DNA from: CATOSD01 sp034422735
GTDB lineage: Bacteria > Chloroflexota > Dehalococcoidia > Lucifugimonadales > CATOSD01
Length of the DNA stretch: 64,000 nucleotides
Assembly: GCA_034422735.1 (NCBI GenBank)
Contig: DAOUJL010000039.1
Coordinates: 62,001 to 126,000, forward strand
Direction: 5' to 3'
A model generated the notes under the pieces. It did no database searches. It was not told the origin of the DNA and saw only the letters and a program-made list of their open reading frames with translations. Below are positions 18,111 through 25,732 of this stretch, piece after piece. Each line of letters starts with the position of its first letter. The first letter of the stretch is position 1. The position numbers were made by a program, and so were the translations under genes.

Positions 18111-18920
18111 ATGCCTATCAAAGAGCGCAGGCTCGGCCGCACCGGCCTGGTGCTCCCGGAGCTCGGCCTGGGCGCGATGGACACGCCGCAGGCGGCGGAG
18201 GGCGCCGACACCCTCCGCGCCGCGCTCGACCTGGGCGTCCGTTTCGTCGACACCGCCAGGGATTACCAGGGCAGCGAGTACCTCTTGGGCCAGGTGGTGC
18301 GCGAGTGCGGCGCGGACTTCTGCATCGCGTCCAAGACGTTCAGCCGCACCATCAACGGCAGCCAGGCCGACGTGGACCGGAGCCTGGCCGTGCTCGGTGT
18401 ACCGAGCGTCTGCCTGTACCAACTTCACGACGTGTCGACCCCGCGCGACTGGGAGCAGGTGATGGCCCCCGGCGGCGCGCTGGAGGGACTGCGGGTCGCC
18501 CAGTTCAGGGGACTGGTCAGCCACGTCGGCATCTCCTCACACAGCCTGGAGATTGTGGAGAAGGCCATCACCTGCGGCGAGTTCGACACGGTGATGCTGG
18601 AGTACTCCGCCTTCTACACCGAAACCGAAGCCCTGATCGACCTGGCCGCGGAGGCCGGCGTGGGGGTCATCGTCATGCGGCCGCTGGGCGGGTCGGGCCG
18701 CATGAGCACCCTGCGCACGCTGAACGCGCAAGGCGATACCGACCTGACGCCCGAACTGCTGCTGCGCTACGTGCTGTCCAACCCCGGCGTCTCAGTGGCC
18801 ATACCCGGCGCGCGCTACCCCGACAGGGTGCGCCGCAACGTCGCCCTGTGCATGGAATACGAGCCTCTCACCGACGCCGAGAAGCGCCGCTGCGAGCGGG
18901 CAGCGGAGGCCCTATATTAG
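18111..18920 (+). CDS. Aldo/keto reductase
   Basis: 269 residues with the complete AKR tetrad Asp47, Tyr52, Lys75 and His106, in FVDTARDYQGSE, ASKTF and YQLHDV. The C-terminal NPGVSVAIPGARYPDRVRRNV is the NADP-binding end of the barrel. It should reduce an aldehyde or ketone with NAD(P)H in the cytosol. It follows the VOC gene closely and is probably cotranscribed. The substrate is not deducible. Confidence 0.92.
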   Translation: MPIKERRLGRTGLVLPELGLGAMDTPQAAEGADTLRAALDLGVRFVDTARDYQGSEYLLGQVVRECGADFCIASKTFSRTINGSQADVDRSLAVLGVPSVCLYQLHDVSTPRDWEQVMAPGGALEGLRVAQFRGLVSHVGISSHSLEIVEKAITCGEFDTVMLEYSAFYTETEALIDLAAEAGVGVIVMRPLGGSGRMSTLRTLNAQGDTDLTPELLLRYVLSNPGVSVAIPGARYPDRVRRNVALCMEYEPLTDAEKRRCERAAEALY

Positions 18921-19025
18921 GTGCGCTGGCGAGGCGCGCGCAGGCTGTTGCGCGCCGCTCACCCACACACTAGAATATGCCCACGCTGCGCCCGACACAC
19001 ACCGGCGCCGCCGCGAGGTTCGACG

Positions 19026-19265
19026 ATGCCGATTTACGAGTACACCTGCACAACCTGCGAGCACCGGTTCGAGCGGCTCAGGCCAATGGACCGCATGGAC
19101 GACGACGCGCCGTGCCCCGAGTGCGAGGGCGAGGCTGAGCGCAGCCTGTCCGTGTTCGTGTCGTTCTCGTCGTTTGACGAGGGCGGCTTCATGCCCGTCG
19201 CCGGCGGGGGTGGCGGATGCGGTGGGTGCGGCCCGGGCGGCTGCGCCTGCGCGTCCGGCTTCTAA
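19026..19265 (+). CDS. FmdB-type zinc ribbon protein
   Basis: 79 residues from ATG 19026. Residues 1-42 are the FmdB/CxxC-CxxC ribbon (MPIYEYTCTTCEHRF then CPECEGE). The C-terminus is Gly/Cys-rich with several CGGC-like steps and could bind a further metal or be flexible. The frame is open upstream to 18921, but that part lacks a ribosome site. FmdB-like proteins are proposed regulators; no specific role can be assigned. Confidence 0.85.
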   Translation: MPIYEYTCTTCEHRFERLRPMDRMDDDAPCPECEGEAERSLSVFVSFSSFDEGGFMPVAGGGGGCGGCGPGGCACASGF

Positions 19266-19277
19266 CCTTCCTAAGTT

Positions 19278-19318
19278 GTCCCTTCCCCCTCGCAAGGGGA
19301 AGGTCAGGATGGGGGTGC
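19278..19318. repeat. Type A repeat
   Basis: Arms cccttcccc/ggggaagg around tcgcaa, then tcaggatgggggtg. It lies between the FmdB-like gene and the selenoprotein gene, pointing the same way. Confidence 0.85.
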
Positions 19319-19352
19319 ATCGCCCGCCCCCTTCATACGAAAGGAGCACGAT

Positions 19353-19919
19353 ATGACCACCGCAGTCCGAGGCAGCCTTACGCTGGTCGACCCGACGACC
19401 CAGCCCATCATCGCCGACTTCACCGGCGCGCCCAGGCTGAGGGACCTGGCCAACAAGCGGGTCGGCATCATCGATGACAGCAAGGTGAACGCCAGGGAGT
19501 TCCTACACACGGTGACGGAGCTGCTCGACGAGCGCTTCGGAGTCACGGGCGTCAAGTACCACCGCAAGCCCTCCGCGTCCAAGCCCGCCGATCCCGCCGT
19601 CATCAGCGAGATGGCAGAGGAGTGCGACTACGTGCTTGTCGGCATAGGCGATTGAGGGTCCTGCAGCGCGTGCAGTGTGCACGACGGGATCCACGTGGAG
19701 AAGGCCGGCACCCCCTCCGTTACCATTTGCACAGACCTGTTCACCCGAACGGCTGAGGGCATGGCGAGCATGTGGGGAACGCCTGACTATCCCACCATCT
19801 TCACCAAACACCCCACCGCCCCGCTGGACGCCGAGGAGCTGCGGGGAAGAGCCGAAGAGATGCTCGGACAGATAGTGTCCATCCTCACCGGCGTCGATTC
19901 CTCCACCGACTACTCCTAG
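19353..19919 (+). CDS. UGSC-type selenoprotein (in-frame TGA read as selenocysteine)
   Basis: 188 residues if TGA 19653-19655 is codon 101. The ATG has AAGGAG six bases upstream. The first 100 residues (RVGIIDDSKVNAREFLHTVTELLDERFG, ending ECDYVLVGIGD) and the last 87 (GSCSACSVHDGIHVEKAGTPSV to VDSSTDYS) are in the same frame with no other stop. They join as Sec101-Gly-Ser-Cys104, the redox motif that names the UGSC family known in selenocysteine and cysteine forms. The alpha/beta pattern with a Sec-x-x-Cys pair suggests a thiol/selenol oxidoreductase of unknown substrate. Standard calling gives two truncated genes here. A CoA-transferase beta subunit follows after 28 bases. The rest of the Sec machinery is not in the window. 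Confidence 0.88.
19656..19690 (+). promoter_or_regulatory. Candidate bacterial SECIS stem-loop after the selenocysteine codon
   Basis: Just after the TGA, CTGCA (19661-19665) pairs with TGCAG (19671-19675) around GCGCG. An alternative longer pairing uses TCCTG (19659-19663) with the CGGGA at about 19685-19689. Bacterial SECIS elements lie in the coding region immediately 3' of the UGA with a small apical loop containing G. Placement fits, but the exact SelB-binding features cannot be proven by eye. Confidence 0.45.
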
Positions 19920-19947
19920 CGCTTCAACTCAACGGAGACGGACAGCG

Positions 19948-20613
19948 ATGGACAAGCCGCGGCTGGATCGGGAAGTTATCGCGATGAGGGTCGCGCTCGA
20001 ACTGCGCGACGGCGACGTCGTGAACCTGGGCCTCGGCATTCCGACGCTGTGTTCGCAGTTCATCCCCGAGGGGCGCTCGGTGATGTACCACAGCGAGAGC
20101 GGCGTGCTCAACTACGGGCCGATGGCCGAGCCGGGCGAGGAAGACATCGACCTGATCAACGCCGGCGGCCAGTTCCTGGCGATGTCGCCCGGCATGTCGT
20201 TCTTCAGTTCGGCGGACGCCTTCGCCATGATCCGGGGCGGCCACGTGGACGTCGCGGTGCTCGGCGCGCTCCAGGTGTCCGAGCGCGGCGACCTCGCCAA
20301 CTGGATGCTGCCCGAGCGCGGCGTGGGAAACGTCGGCGGCGCGATGGATCTCGCCGCCGGCGCCAGGCGCGTCATCGTCGCGATGGAGCACACCGACCGC
20401 AACGGCGAGTCCAAGCTGGTGCGCGAGTGCGCCTATCCGCCCACAGCAATGGAGTGCGTCAGCCTGGTGGTCACCGACATCGCCGTCGTCGAAATCGGCC
20501 CCGACGGCGCCATACTCACCGAGGTCGCCCCAGGCTGGACCGCCGACGAAGTGCTAGCCCAAACCAACGCCCGCCTCACCGTCTCCCCCCACCTCAAGGA
20601 GATAACGCTGTAA
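19948..20613 (+). CDS. 3-oxoacid CoA-transferase subunit B
   Basis: 221 residues of the SCOT/AtoA beta subunit: NLGLGIPTLCSQFIPEG, then HSESGVLNYGP with the catalytic Glu that forms the glutamyl-CoA thioester, and the late ILTEVAPGWTADEVLAQT. It moves CoA between an acyl-CoA and a free acid. The alpha subunit normally precedes it, but here the upstream neighbour is the UGSC selenoprotein, so it is an orphan in this window. Confidence 0.92.
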   Translation: MDKPRLDREVIAMRVALELRDGDVVNLGLGIPTLCSQFIPEGRSVMYHSESGVLNYGPMAEPGEEDIDLINAGGQFLAMSPGMSFFSSADAFAMIRGGHVDVAVLGALQVSERGDLANWMLPERGVGNVGGAMDLAAGARRVIVAMEHTDRNGESKLVRECAYPPTAMECVSLVVTDIAVVEIGPDGAILTEVAPGWTADEVLAQTNARLTVSPHLKEITL

Positions 20614-20634
20614 GGGAAGGGGGCCTCCGATTAG

Positions 20635-20700
20635 CCTCCTCTCCCTTCGATGGGTGAGGATTGAGCGCCTGCCCTGAGCCTGTCGATAGGTGAGGGTGAA
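20635..20700. repeat. Type B repeat interrupted by a second short repeat
   Basis: cctctcccttcgatgggtgagg and the terminal tgagggtgaag are type B ends. Between them lies gccctgagcctgtcgata, a form of the GAGCCTGTCGAA element also found at 32289-32308 and 34606-34624. This looks like one repeat nested in another. Confidence 0.7.
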
Positions 20701-20742
20701 GTTGTCCGCAACGCCAAGCGAGATAATCGGAGGTTCAATCAG

Positions 20743-22251
20743 TTGATAGCTCACGGGTGGCAACCCATAACGCGCCTTGACCCACAGTCCTGCGACGTGG
20801 ACTTTCAGGAGATAGACTCTCTTCAATGGCAATGGTTGAGTTTCAGAAGGCAGAGAGAGGAAACGGACCCCGAAGCCTACACCGCATTTCTGGAGCGCGT
20901 GTATCGCCATTGGGCGATCGAGACGGGCATCATCGAAGGCATATATGACATCGACAGGGGAACAACTCAGATTCTGGTGGAAAATGGCCTGTCCGCGGAC
21001 CTGATTGACCGTTCGGCTACAAACCACGATCCCAACGAACTGGTCAAGGTGCTGCAAGACCATAAGGCGTCAGCAGAATTCGTGACCGATTCCATCAGAA
21101 TCGAAAGACCGCTCTCTAGACACTTCATTGTTGAGCTACACCAACTGCTAACTCGTAACCAACGTACCTATAGCGCTGTAGATCAGTTTGGAAGCGTCTT
21201 CGAGACTGAATTGCATCCGGGGGCATTCAAGACGCAGCCCAACAATCCCACGCGGCCAGACGGAGAGATCCACGAATACTGCCCGCCAGAGCAAGTGGCG
21301 AGCGAACTAGACAACCTCGTTGAGTATTACCATAGTACACCAGACTCGCAGACCGGCTATCACCAGTTACTGGTGGCGGCTTGGTTACATCACAGGTTCA
21401 CACAGATCCACCCATTCCCAGATGGCAACGGACGGGTGGCACGCGCGCTCCTCACCTGGCATCTGGCAAAAGAGGAGTATCTGCCCGTAGTAGTGTCCAG
21501 AGACGATCGCTCGGAGTACATCAAGACGCTGGAGTCGGCGGACGCCGGCTGTCTTGATCCGCTTGTCACGTTCATCCTGCGTCTGGAGAGACGAACCATC
21601 CTCGAAGCGCTGCGCGAGCCCGCCCCGGTCGCGGACTCGGGCCTAGTCAGCCAGGTTCTGAGCCACATAGGTGAGCGGGTCAGTCAGCGGCGGGTGGAGA
21701 GGCTCAAGGAGCTACGCTCAGTGAATGCTGTCGCGGCATCCTTACAAGAAACTGCGAGGACTTTCCTGCAGTCTCAAGCCGATTCCATCGGTAACCAGCT
21801 TGGCCAAGCCGGGCTGAACGTCTATTGCCCGGTTGATTCGGGCGGCCCCGGCAACAGGGAGCACTGGTATCACGCTCAGGTGATCCAGACGGCGAAGGAC
21901 GCGAACCACTGGGCCAACCTGAACGAAAACAGGTACTTCATCAAGTTGTCCGTCAATCCAGACTACCAGTCGGACATGCCGCGCCTCGTGTTCGTCGTTT
22001 CCCTACATCACGTCGGGCGACAGTTGACGGGTATAATGGCCGCCACCGCGTTCGCCCAGATAGTCCGGCGCGAGGACTCCAATGACGAAGACTCCGAAGA
22101 ACCGACTGATCCCGATTTCAGAAACTGCGCTGTCGAATCCTTCACATTCACGTCGGAAGATAGCGCCGAACGAGTAGCGCCAAGATTCGGAGCCTGGATA
22201 GAGGGTTCACTGAGCGTCGCACTGCGCCACTGGAGCGAGTTCATATCGTAG
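20743..22251 (+). CDS. Fic family protein (AMP transferase type)
   Basis: 502 residues from TTG 20743 with GGAGG nine bases upstream. The Fic active site HPFPDGNGRVAR starts at His223. An N-terminal TGIIEG at 61-66 matches the inhibitory helix motif [S/T]xxxE[G/N], making this a self-inhibited class II Fic. Residues about 300-502 form a separate C-terminal region with a helix-rich linker and a beta-rich end that I do not recognise. Fic enzymes usually AMPylate a protein hydroxyl from ATP. Base use is less GC-rich than the neighbours, so it may be acquired. No antitoxin gene is adjacent; the inhibitory helix is built in. Confidence 0.93.
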   Translation: MIAHGWQPITRLDPQSCDVDFQEIDSLQWQWLSFRRQREETDPEAYTAFLERVYRHWAIETGIIEGIYDIDRGTTQILVENGLSADLIDRSATNHDPNELVKVLQDHKASAEFVTDSIRIERPLSRHFIVELHQLLTRNQRTYSAVDQFGSVFETELHPGAFKTQPNNPTRPDGEIHEYCPPEQVASELDNLVEYYHSTPDSQTGYHQLLVAAWLHHRFTQIHPFPDGNGRVARALLTWHLAKEEYLPVVVSRDDRSEYIKTLESADAGCLDPLVTFILRLERRTILEALREPAPVADSGLVSQVLSHIGERVSQRRVERLKELRSVNAVAASLQETARTFLQSQADSIGNQLGQAGLNVYCPVDSGGPGNREHWYHAQVIQTAKDANHWANLNENRYFIKLSVNPDYQSDMPRLVFVVSLHHVGRQLTGIMAATAFAQIVRREDSNDEDSEEPTDPDFRNCAVESFTFTSEDSAERVAPRFGAWIEGSLSVALRHWSEFIS

Positions 22252-22266
22252 CTCGCCGCCAGCCCC

Positions 22267-23511
22267 CTACTTGGGCAGATTACACACGTCCAGCGCGGTC
22301 AGCGCGAGCACCTTGGCAACCTGCTCCATCTCGCTGATGGGCGCATACTCGTCGGGAACGTCCGGCGACTCCTGGGTTCCGGCAGGGCCAATCAGCACAC
22401 AGGGCACTCCCGCAGCCCAGAGGTGGCAGCTATCGTTGCCCGTGTATGAGTTCGGCAGCACCACGCCAACGTTCTCAGGCTCCCTATCCGTCACGGCCCG
22501 TATCTGGCGGGCCACCGCCTCCACGATGTACTCGTCGCGCGGCAGGTCGAACGGCTCCATCACCTCCTTGTTGGCCTTGAACACCGGCGGCGCCGGCACC
22601 TCGATCTCGTATACGAAGTCCGGGTCCTCGGCGCCCAGTTCGCTGAGTGCGCGGTCGAGGTCCGCGACGACCGAGTCGGACGTCATGCCCGGCAGGAATC
22701 GCACGTCGACCAGCACGGTGCAGAAGTCGCTAACGAAGTTCGGTCCCTTCAGGTCGTAGTCCCGGCCCATGCCGCCCATGATGACGCCGATGTTCACCAG
22801 CGGCAGCGCGGGCAGGTCGGCCCGGCGCTCGCAAGTGAACTCGACGTCCCGTATGGCAGGGATGGCTTTGCGCATATTCTCGATGGCGTCCACCGAACCT
22901 TGCTTACGGCTGGTGTGCCTGGACTTGCCGATGGTGTGCACCGCTATGTTGACAACGCCCGCGTGCACCGTCATAACGTTCGCCGGGCCGTGCGGCTCCG
23001 TGATGACCGCCATGTCCGTGAGCGGCCCGTGCTCGGCGAGGTACGACGAGCCGACTCCACCCTGCAGCTCTCCGACGACGCACGCCAGCACGAGGTCGCC
23101 CTTCAGCCGGACGCCGGAGCGGCGCACCGACTCGGCGGCCTGCACCATCGACGCGACCCCGGCCTGCATGTTGCGCACGCCCGCCCCGAAGAGGCGGTCG
23201 CCCTCCACGCTCGGCTCCCAAGGGTCGCGCTTCCAGCCGAACGCCAGCGGGTCTATGTCCAGATGCCCGTTGAGCATCAGCGACTTGCCGCCGCCCTCAC
23301 CCGTGAGCGTGGCGATCGTCTGGAATCGGCCTGGCTCCACCTCCTGGAGCTGCACCTCGTAACCCCGCGCGCCCAGATAGTCGGCCATGAACCTCGCCAA
23401 TTCCGTCTCCTCGGTCTTGAAGCTCGGAATCCTGAGCATCTGCTTGGCAAGCTCCAACATATCCTCTCGGTCGACGGCCGCCAGCACGGCCTGCGTGTCG
23501 CTCTGTGTCAA
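22267..23511 (-). CDS. M20 family metallopeptidase homologue with altered metal ligands
   Basis: 414 residues with the two-domain M20 layout. NGHLDID holds His83 and Asp85, and a later dimerisation domain begins near 185. The bridging Asp, normally in a GxxDMK context, is Asn114 here (GVRNMQAG). The Glu pair is Glu148-Leu149 (GELQGG), and the final His before the NEY-like motif is absent (SPDVPDEYAP). Glu172 in TEPHG is kept. Some M20 subgroups carry the same NM variant, so it may still hydrolyse or bind amides with one metal. Related characterised enzymes are ArgE/DapE deacylases. Confidence 0.88.
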   Translation of the reverse strand: MTQSDTQAVLAAVDREDMLELAKQMLRIPSFKTEETELARFMADYLGARGYEVQLQEVEPGRFQTIATLTGEGGGKSLMLNGHLDIDPLAFGWKRDPWEPSVEGDRLFGAGVRNMQAGVASMVQAAESVRRSGVRLKGDLVLACVVGELQGGVGSSYLAEHGPLTDMAVITEPHGPANVMTVHAGVVNIAVHTIGKSRHTSRKQGSVDAIENMRKAIPAIRDVEFTCERRADLPALPLVNIGVIMGGMGRDYDLKGPNFVSDFCTVLVDVRFLPGMTSDSVVADLDRALSELGAEDPDFVYEIEVPAPPVFKANKEVMEPFDLPRDEYIVEAVARQIRAVTDREPENVGVVLPNSYTGNDSCHLWAAGVPCVLIGPAGTQESPDVPDEYAPISEMEQVAKVLALTALDVCNLPK

Positions 23512-24237
23512 CTCGTTCCTCCTTCGTGAACCTGTTACAGTTTAGTCGGTCCCCTACATTCGTCCATTCCCGCGAAGTTTGCCCCCGCGAAAGCGGGGAG
23601 CGAGAATCCAGGGGCAGGGCCATTGACACTCCAGCACATCCGTGCTACGCTCCCTTCATCACAAACAACCGGCCACCGACCACCAGCCACCAACGTAACG
23701 TAACAGCCGTGACAACAATCTGTCAGGCAAAATCCCATCCAACCGTAATCCGTTCCATCCGTAACCAGAAACCCAGACCGTCCAGCTACGAAATCGGAGG
23801 TGATAAGACAAAAGAAACGAAACGGGACACTTTTTTCTAGCTGAATTGTCCCACCCGGCAGTTTGGCCGCTGCCACTGCCCGGACGCTACTCCGCTTGGT
23901 AGTCCGTCACCCACCCGTATCGCCCCTACTGCTGGTCCCCTCTCCCTTGATGGGAGAGCGCCAGGGTGAAGCTAGAACGTGGGTGAGCGAGCGAAAAGCC
24001 AGCCCCGACCCGTACCGCGCACGCCGCCAGGCCGGCGCGGAGTTCCGGTCCCGGCTCCGCATCACCTTGCCGACGGCGTCCCTGGCCCAATCACGCGGCA
24101 GCAGGCCGAGAGGTGCTGCGCGGTCTGTCCTCGTGGCCACCGCGCGAGCCAGTCCCGGCCCTGCCGCGCCGCCAACCCGTACTCGCTAACCGCGAGCCTT
24201 TAACAATTGAATCGCAGGCTCTTCGAGACCGCCGATA
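23512..24237. other. Gene-poor region with several repeats
   Basis: About 725 bases without a convincing gene. 23562-23620 holds a palindromic unit around CCCCCGCGAAAGCGGGG with gagaatccagggg, a known kind of dispersed repeat. 23824-23852 has GGGACA/TGTCCC arms around an AT-rich loop preceded by GGAGGTGATAAG, possibly a transposon scar. 23935-23970 is a type B repeat. Open frames across it are built from these repeats. Confidence 0.6.
23935..23970. repeat. Type B repeat
   Basis: tcccctctcccttgatggga followed by gagcgccagggtgaag: arms CTCTCCC/GGGAGAG and a gggtgaa tail. The same unit recurs at 25659, 26956, 51681 and 62866. Confidence 0.8.
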
Positions 24238-24267
24238 TTGACCGTCGGACTTGCCCGGTGCTAGAAT
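24238..24267 (+). promoter_or_regulatory. Promoter of tRNA-His
   Basis: TTGACC (24238-24243), an 18-base spacer and TAGAAT (24262-24267). The expected start is near 24274, nine bases before the tRNA. Confidence 0.65.
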
Positions 24268-24282
24268 CGCTTCTGCGCAGAT

Positions 24283-24357
24283 GGTGAGCGTGGCCAAGTT
24301 GGTTAAGGCGCCAGGTTGTGGCCCTGGAGATCGAGGGTTCAAATCCCTTCGCTCACC
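24283..24357 (+). tRNA. tRNA-His (anticodon GTG)
   Basis: The extra 5' G (24283) faces discriminator C, the identity feature of tRNA-His. Acceptor GTGAGCG/CGCTCAC, anticodon stem CCAGG/CCTGG with loop TTGTGGC giving GTG, and T-loop GTTCAAATC. CCA is encoded at 24358-24360. Confidence 0.95.
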
Positions 24358-24416
24358 CCATCCCATCTGAGGCGCCGCCTTCTCCGCACTCTATCCCGGT
24401 AATGGAGGATGCCCGA

Positions 24417-25568
24417 ATGCCCCACGCTTACGAGGATGTCCTGGTCGTGCGCGACGGCGACGCCAGGGGTAACCGCATGGTGGTCAGACTCACGACGTCG
24501 GCGGGTCGCCGCATATTCGCCATCGGCGTGCCGCAGCCCGACATCGAGGACCGCCTCGGGCCGACCTGGGCCTACCTGTTCGAGTGCGAGGGCATGAACC
24601 TCGTCGACGCGGGCGCCCACGGCACCCTCGCAGACCTGGCCGACGGCATCGAGACGGCCGGCTACTCGCCCCGCGACGTCGACCGCGTCATTATCACTCA
24701 CGGCCACTCCGACCACGATGGCTCGGCCTTCCGGTTCGTGCGCGAGAACGACGCCGAGCTGTGGGCGCACGACGTTTACGCCCGCACGCTGCCCTTCGAC
24801 GACTGGCGGATACAGCGCGGCCTGAAAACGCCGCTCGCCGCCCAGATGGACGCTATCAAGTCCCGCAACGGCCGCTCGCGCGAGTCCGACTTCTCATGGC
24901 GCACCGAGCCCGGCTACCACGAAGCCAAGAAGGCTGCCGAGGTGGACAGGCGGGTGCGCGGCGGAGAGCGTGTGGGAGCCATGACGCTCATGCACACGCC
25001 CGGCCACTCCCCCGACGAGCTGTGCATGGTGCTGGACGACGTAGTCTTCACCGGCGACCACGTGCTGCCGGAGATCACGCCCCATCCCACGTGCAGGGTG
25101 CGATTCTCCGTTGAGGTCGAGCGGGCGCTTTCGCCAGAGTACACCGACGCCGACGCGCTGTACGGCCTCGAGACCTACATCCGGTCCCTCCGCATCGTGG
25201 AGGAGCTTGGCCGGCAGGTCCAGGTGCTGCCCGCCCATCGGCTCTTCAACAAGGGCCGCTTCAACTTCACCGACGTTGGACGGATTGGGGAGATCATCGA
25301 GCACCACGCCGAGCGCCTGGAGATGGCGCTGGACGTCGTGGACGGCGCGGGCGGCACGCTGACCGACGTGACCCGCGCGCTCTTCCCCAGGCAGACGCCG
25401 GAGAGTCCCGTCTACCATCTGGCGCTGACGGAAGCGGTGGCCCACCTGGAGCTGCTGCACGAGTCCGGCGACCTGGATATAACCGGTGACGGCCGGCTGC
25501 GCGCCACCGGCTCGCGCAACCACCTGCGCATCGTGGGAGAATCGGCCGCGGCCAAGCTCGCAAAGTAA
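24417..25568 (+). CDS. MBL-fold metallo-hydrolase
   Basis: 383 residues from ATG 24417 with GGAGG eight bases upstream. The longer frame to 24318 overlaps tRNA-His and is rejected. The metal motif is THGHSDHDG (His95, His97, Asp99, His100); further ligands are in HTPGHSPDE, FTGDHVLPE and the late LPAHRLF. The arrangement matches glyoxalase II-like hydrolases that act on thioesters or similar bonds. A C-terminal helical segment from about 300 to 383 resembles the winged extension found in many of these proteins. It stands between two tRNA genes. Confidence 0.92.
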   Translation: MPHAYEDVLVVRDGDARGNRMVVRLTTSAGRRIFAIGVPQPDIEDRLGPTWAYLFECEGMNLVDAGAHGTLADLADGIETAGYSPRDVDRVIITHGHSDHDGSAFRFVRENDAELWAHDVYARTLPFDDWRIQRGLKTPLAAQMDAIKSRNGRSRESDFSWRTEPGYHEAKKAAEVDRRVRGGERVGAMTLMHTPGHSPDELCMVLDDVVFTGDHVLPEITPHPTCRVRFSVEVERALSPEYTDADALYGLETYIRSLRIVEELGRQVQVLPAHRLFNKGRFNFTDVGRIGEIIEHHAERLEMALDVVDGAGGTLTDVTRALFPRQTPESPVYHLALTEAVAHLELLHESGDLDITGDGRLRATGSRNHLRIVGESAAAKLAK

Positions 25569-25575
25569 CCGGCGC

Positions 25576-25648
25576 GCGCCTGTAGCTCAACGGACAGAGC
25601 ATCGGTCTTCGGAACCGAGGGTTGGGGGTTCGAATCCCTTCAGGCGCG
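25576..25648 (+). tRNA. tRNA-Arg (anticodon TCG)
   Basis: Acceptor GCGCCTG/CAGGCGC, anticodon stem TCGGT/ACCGA with loop CTTCGGA giving TCG for CGA codons, T-arm GGGGTTCGAATCCC, discriminator G, encoded CCA at 25649-25651. It begins seven bases after the hydrolase stop with no promoter of its own visible, so it may be processed from that transcript. Confidence 0.93.
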
Positions 25649-25658
25649 CCACCCACTT

Positions 25659-25697
25659 CCACCCTCACCTCAATCCTCTCCCATCGAGGGAGAGGAG
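25659..25697. repeat. Type B repeat
   Basis: ccaccctcacctcaatcctc followed by tcccatcgagggagagg: arms CCTCTCCC/GGGAGAGG with the ttgaggtgaggg tail in the opposite orientation to the copy at 23935. It lies between tRNA-Arg and the CoA-transferase. Confidence 0.8.
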
Positions 25698-25732
25698 GCC
25701 ACAAGTCTCTAAGCCTGCCGGGGGTCGCTACG

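Noticed and set aside
19656..19919. Separate small gene after the TGA at 19653
   Set aside because: It lacks its own start and ribosome site; it continues the upstream frame, and the UGSC motif spans the TGA.
23535..23876. Small minus-strand gene of 113 codons in the gene-poor region
   Set aside because: Its reading is made largely of repeat sequence and it has no ribosome site.
24318..24416. Upstream start for the MBL hydrolase
   Set aside because: Lies inside tRNA-His; a ribosome site points to 24417.
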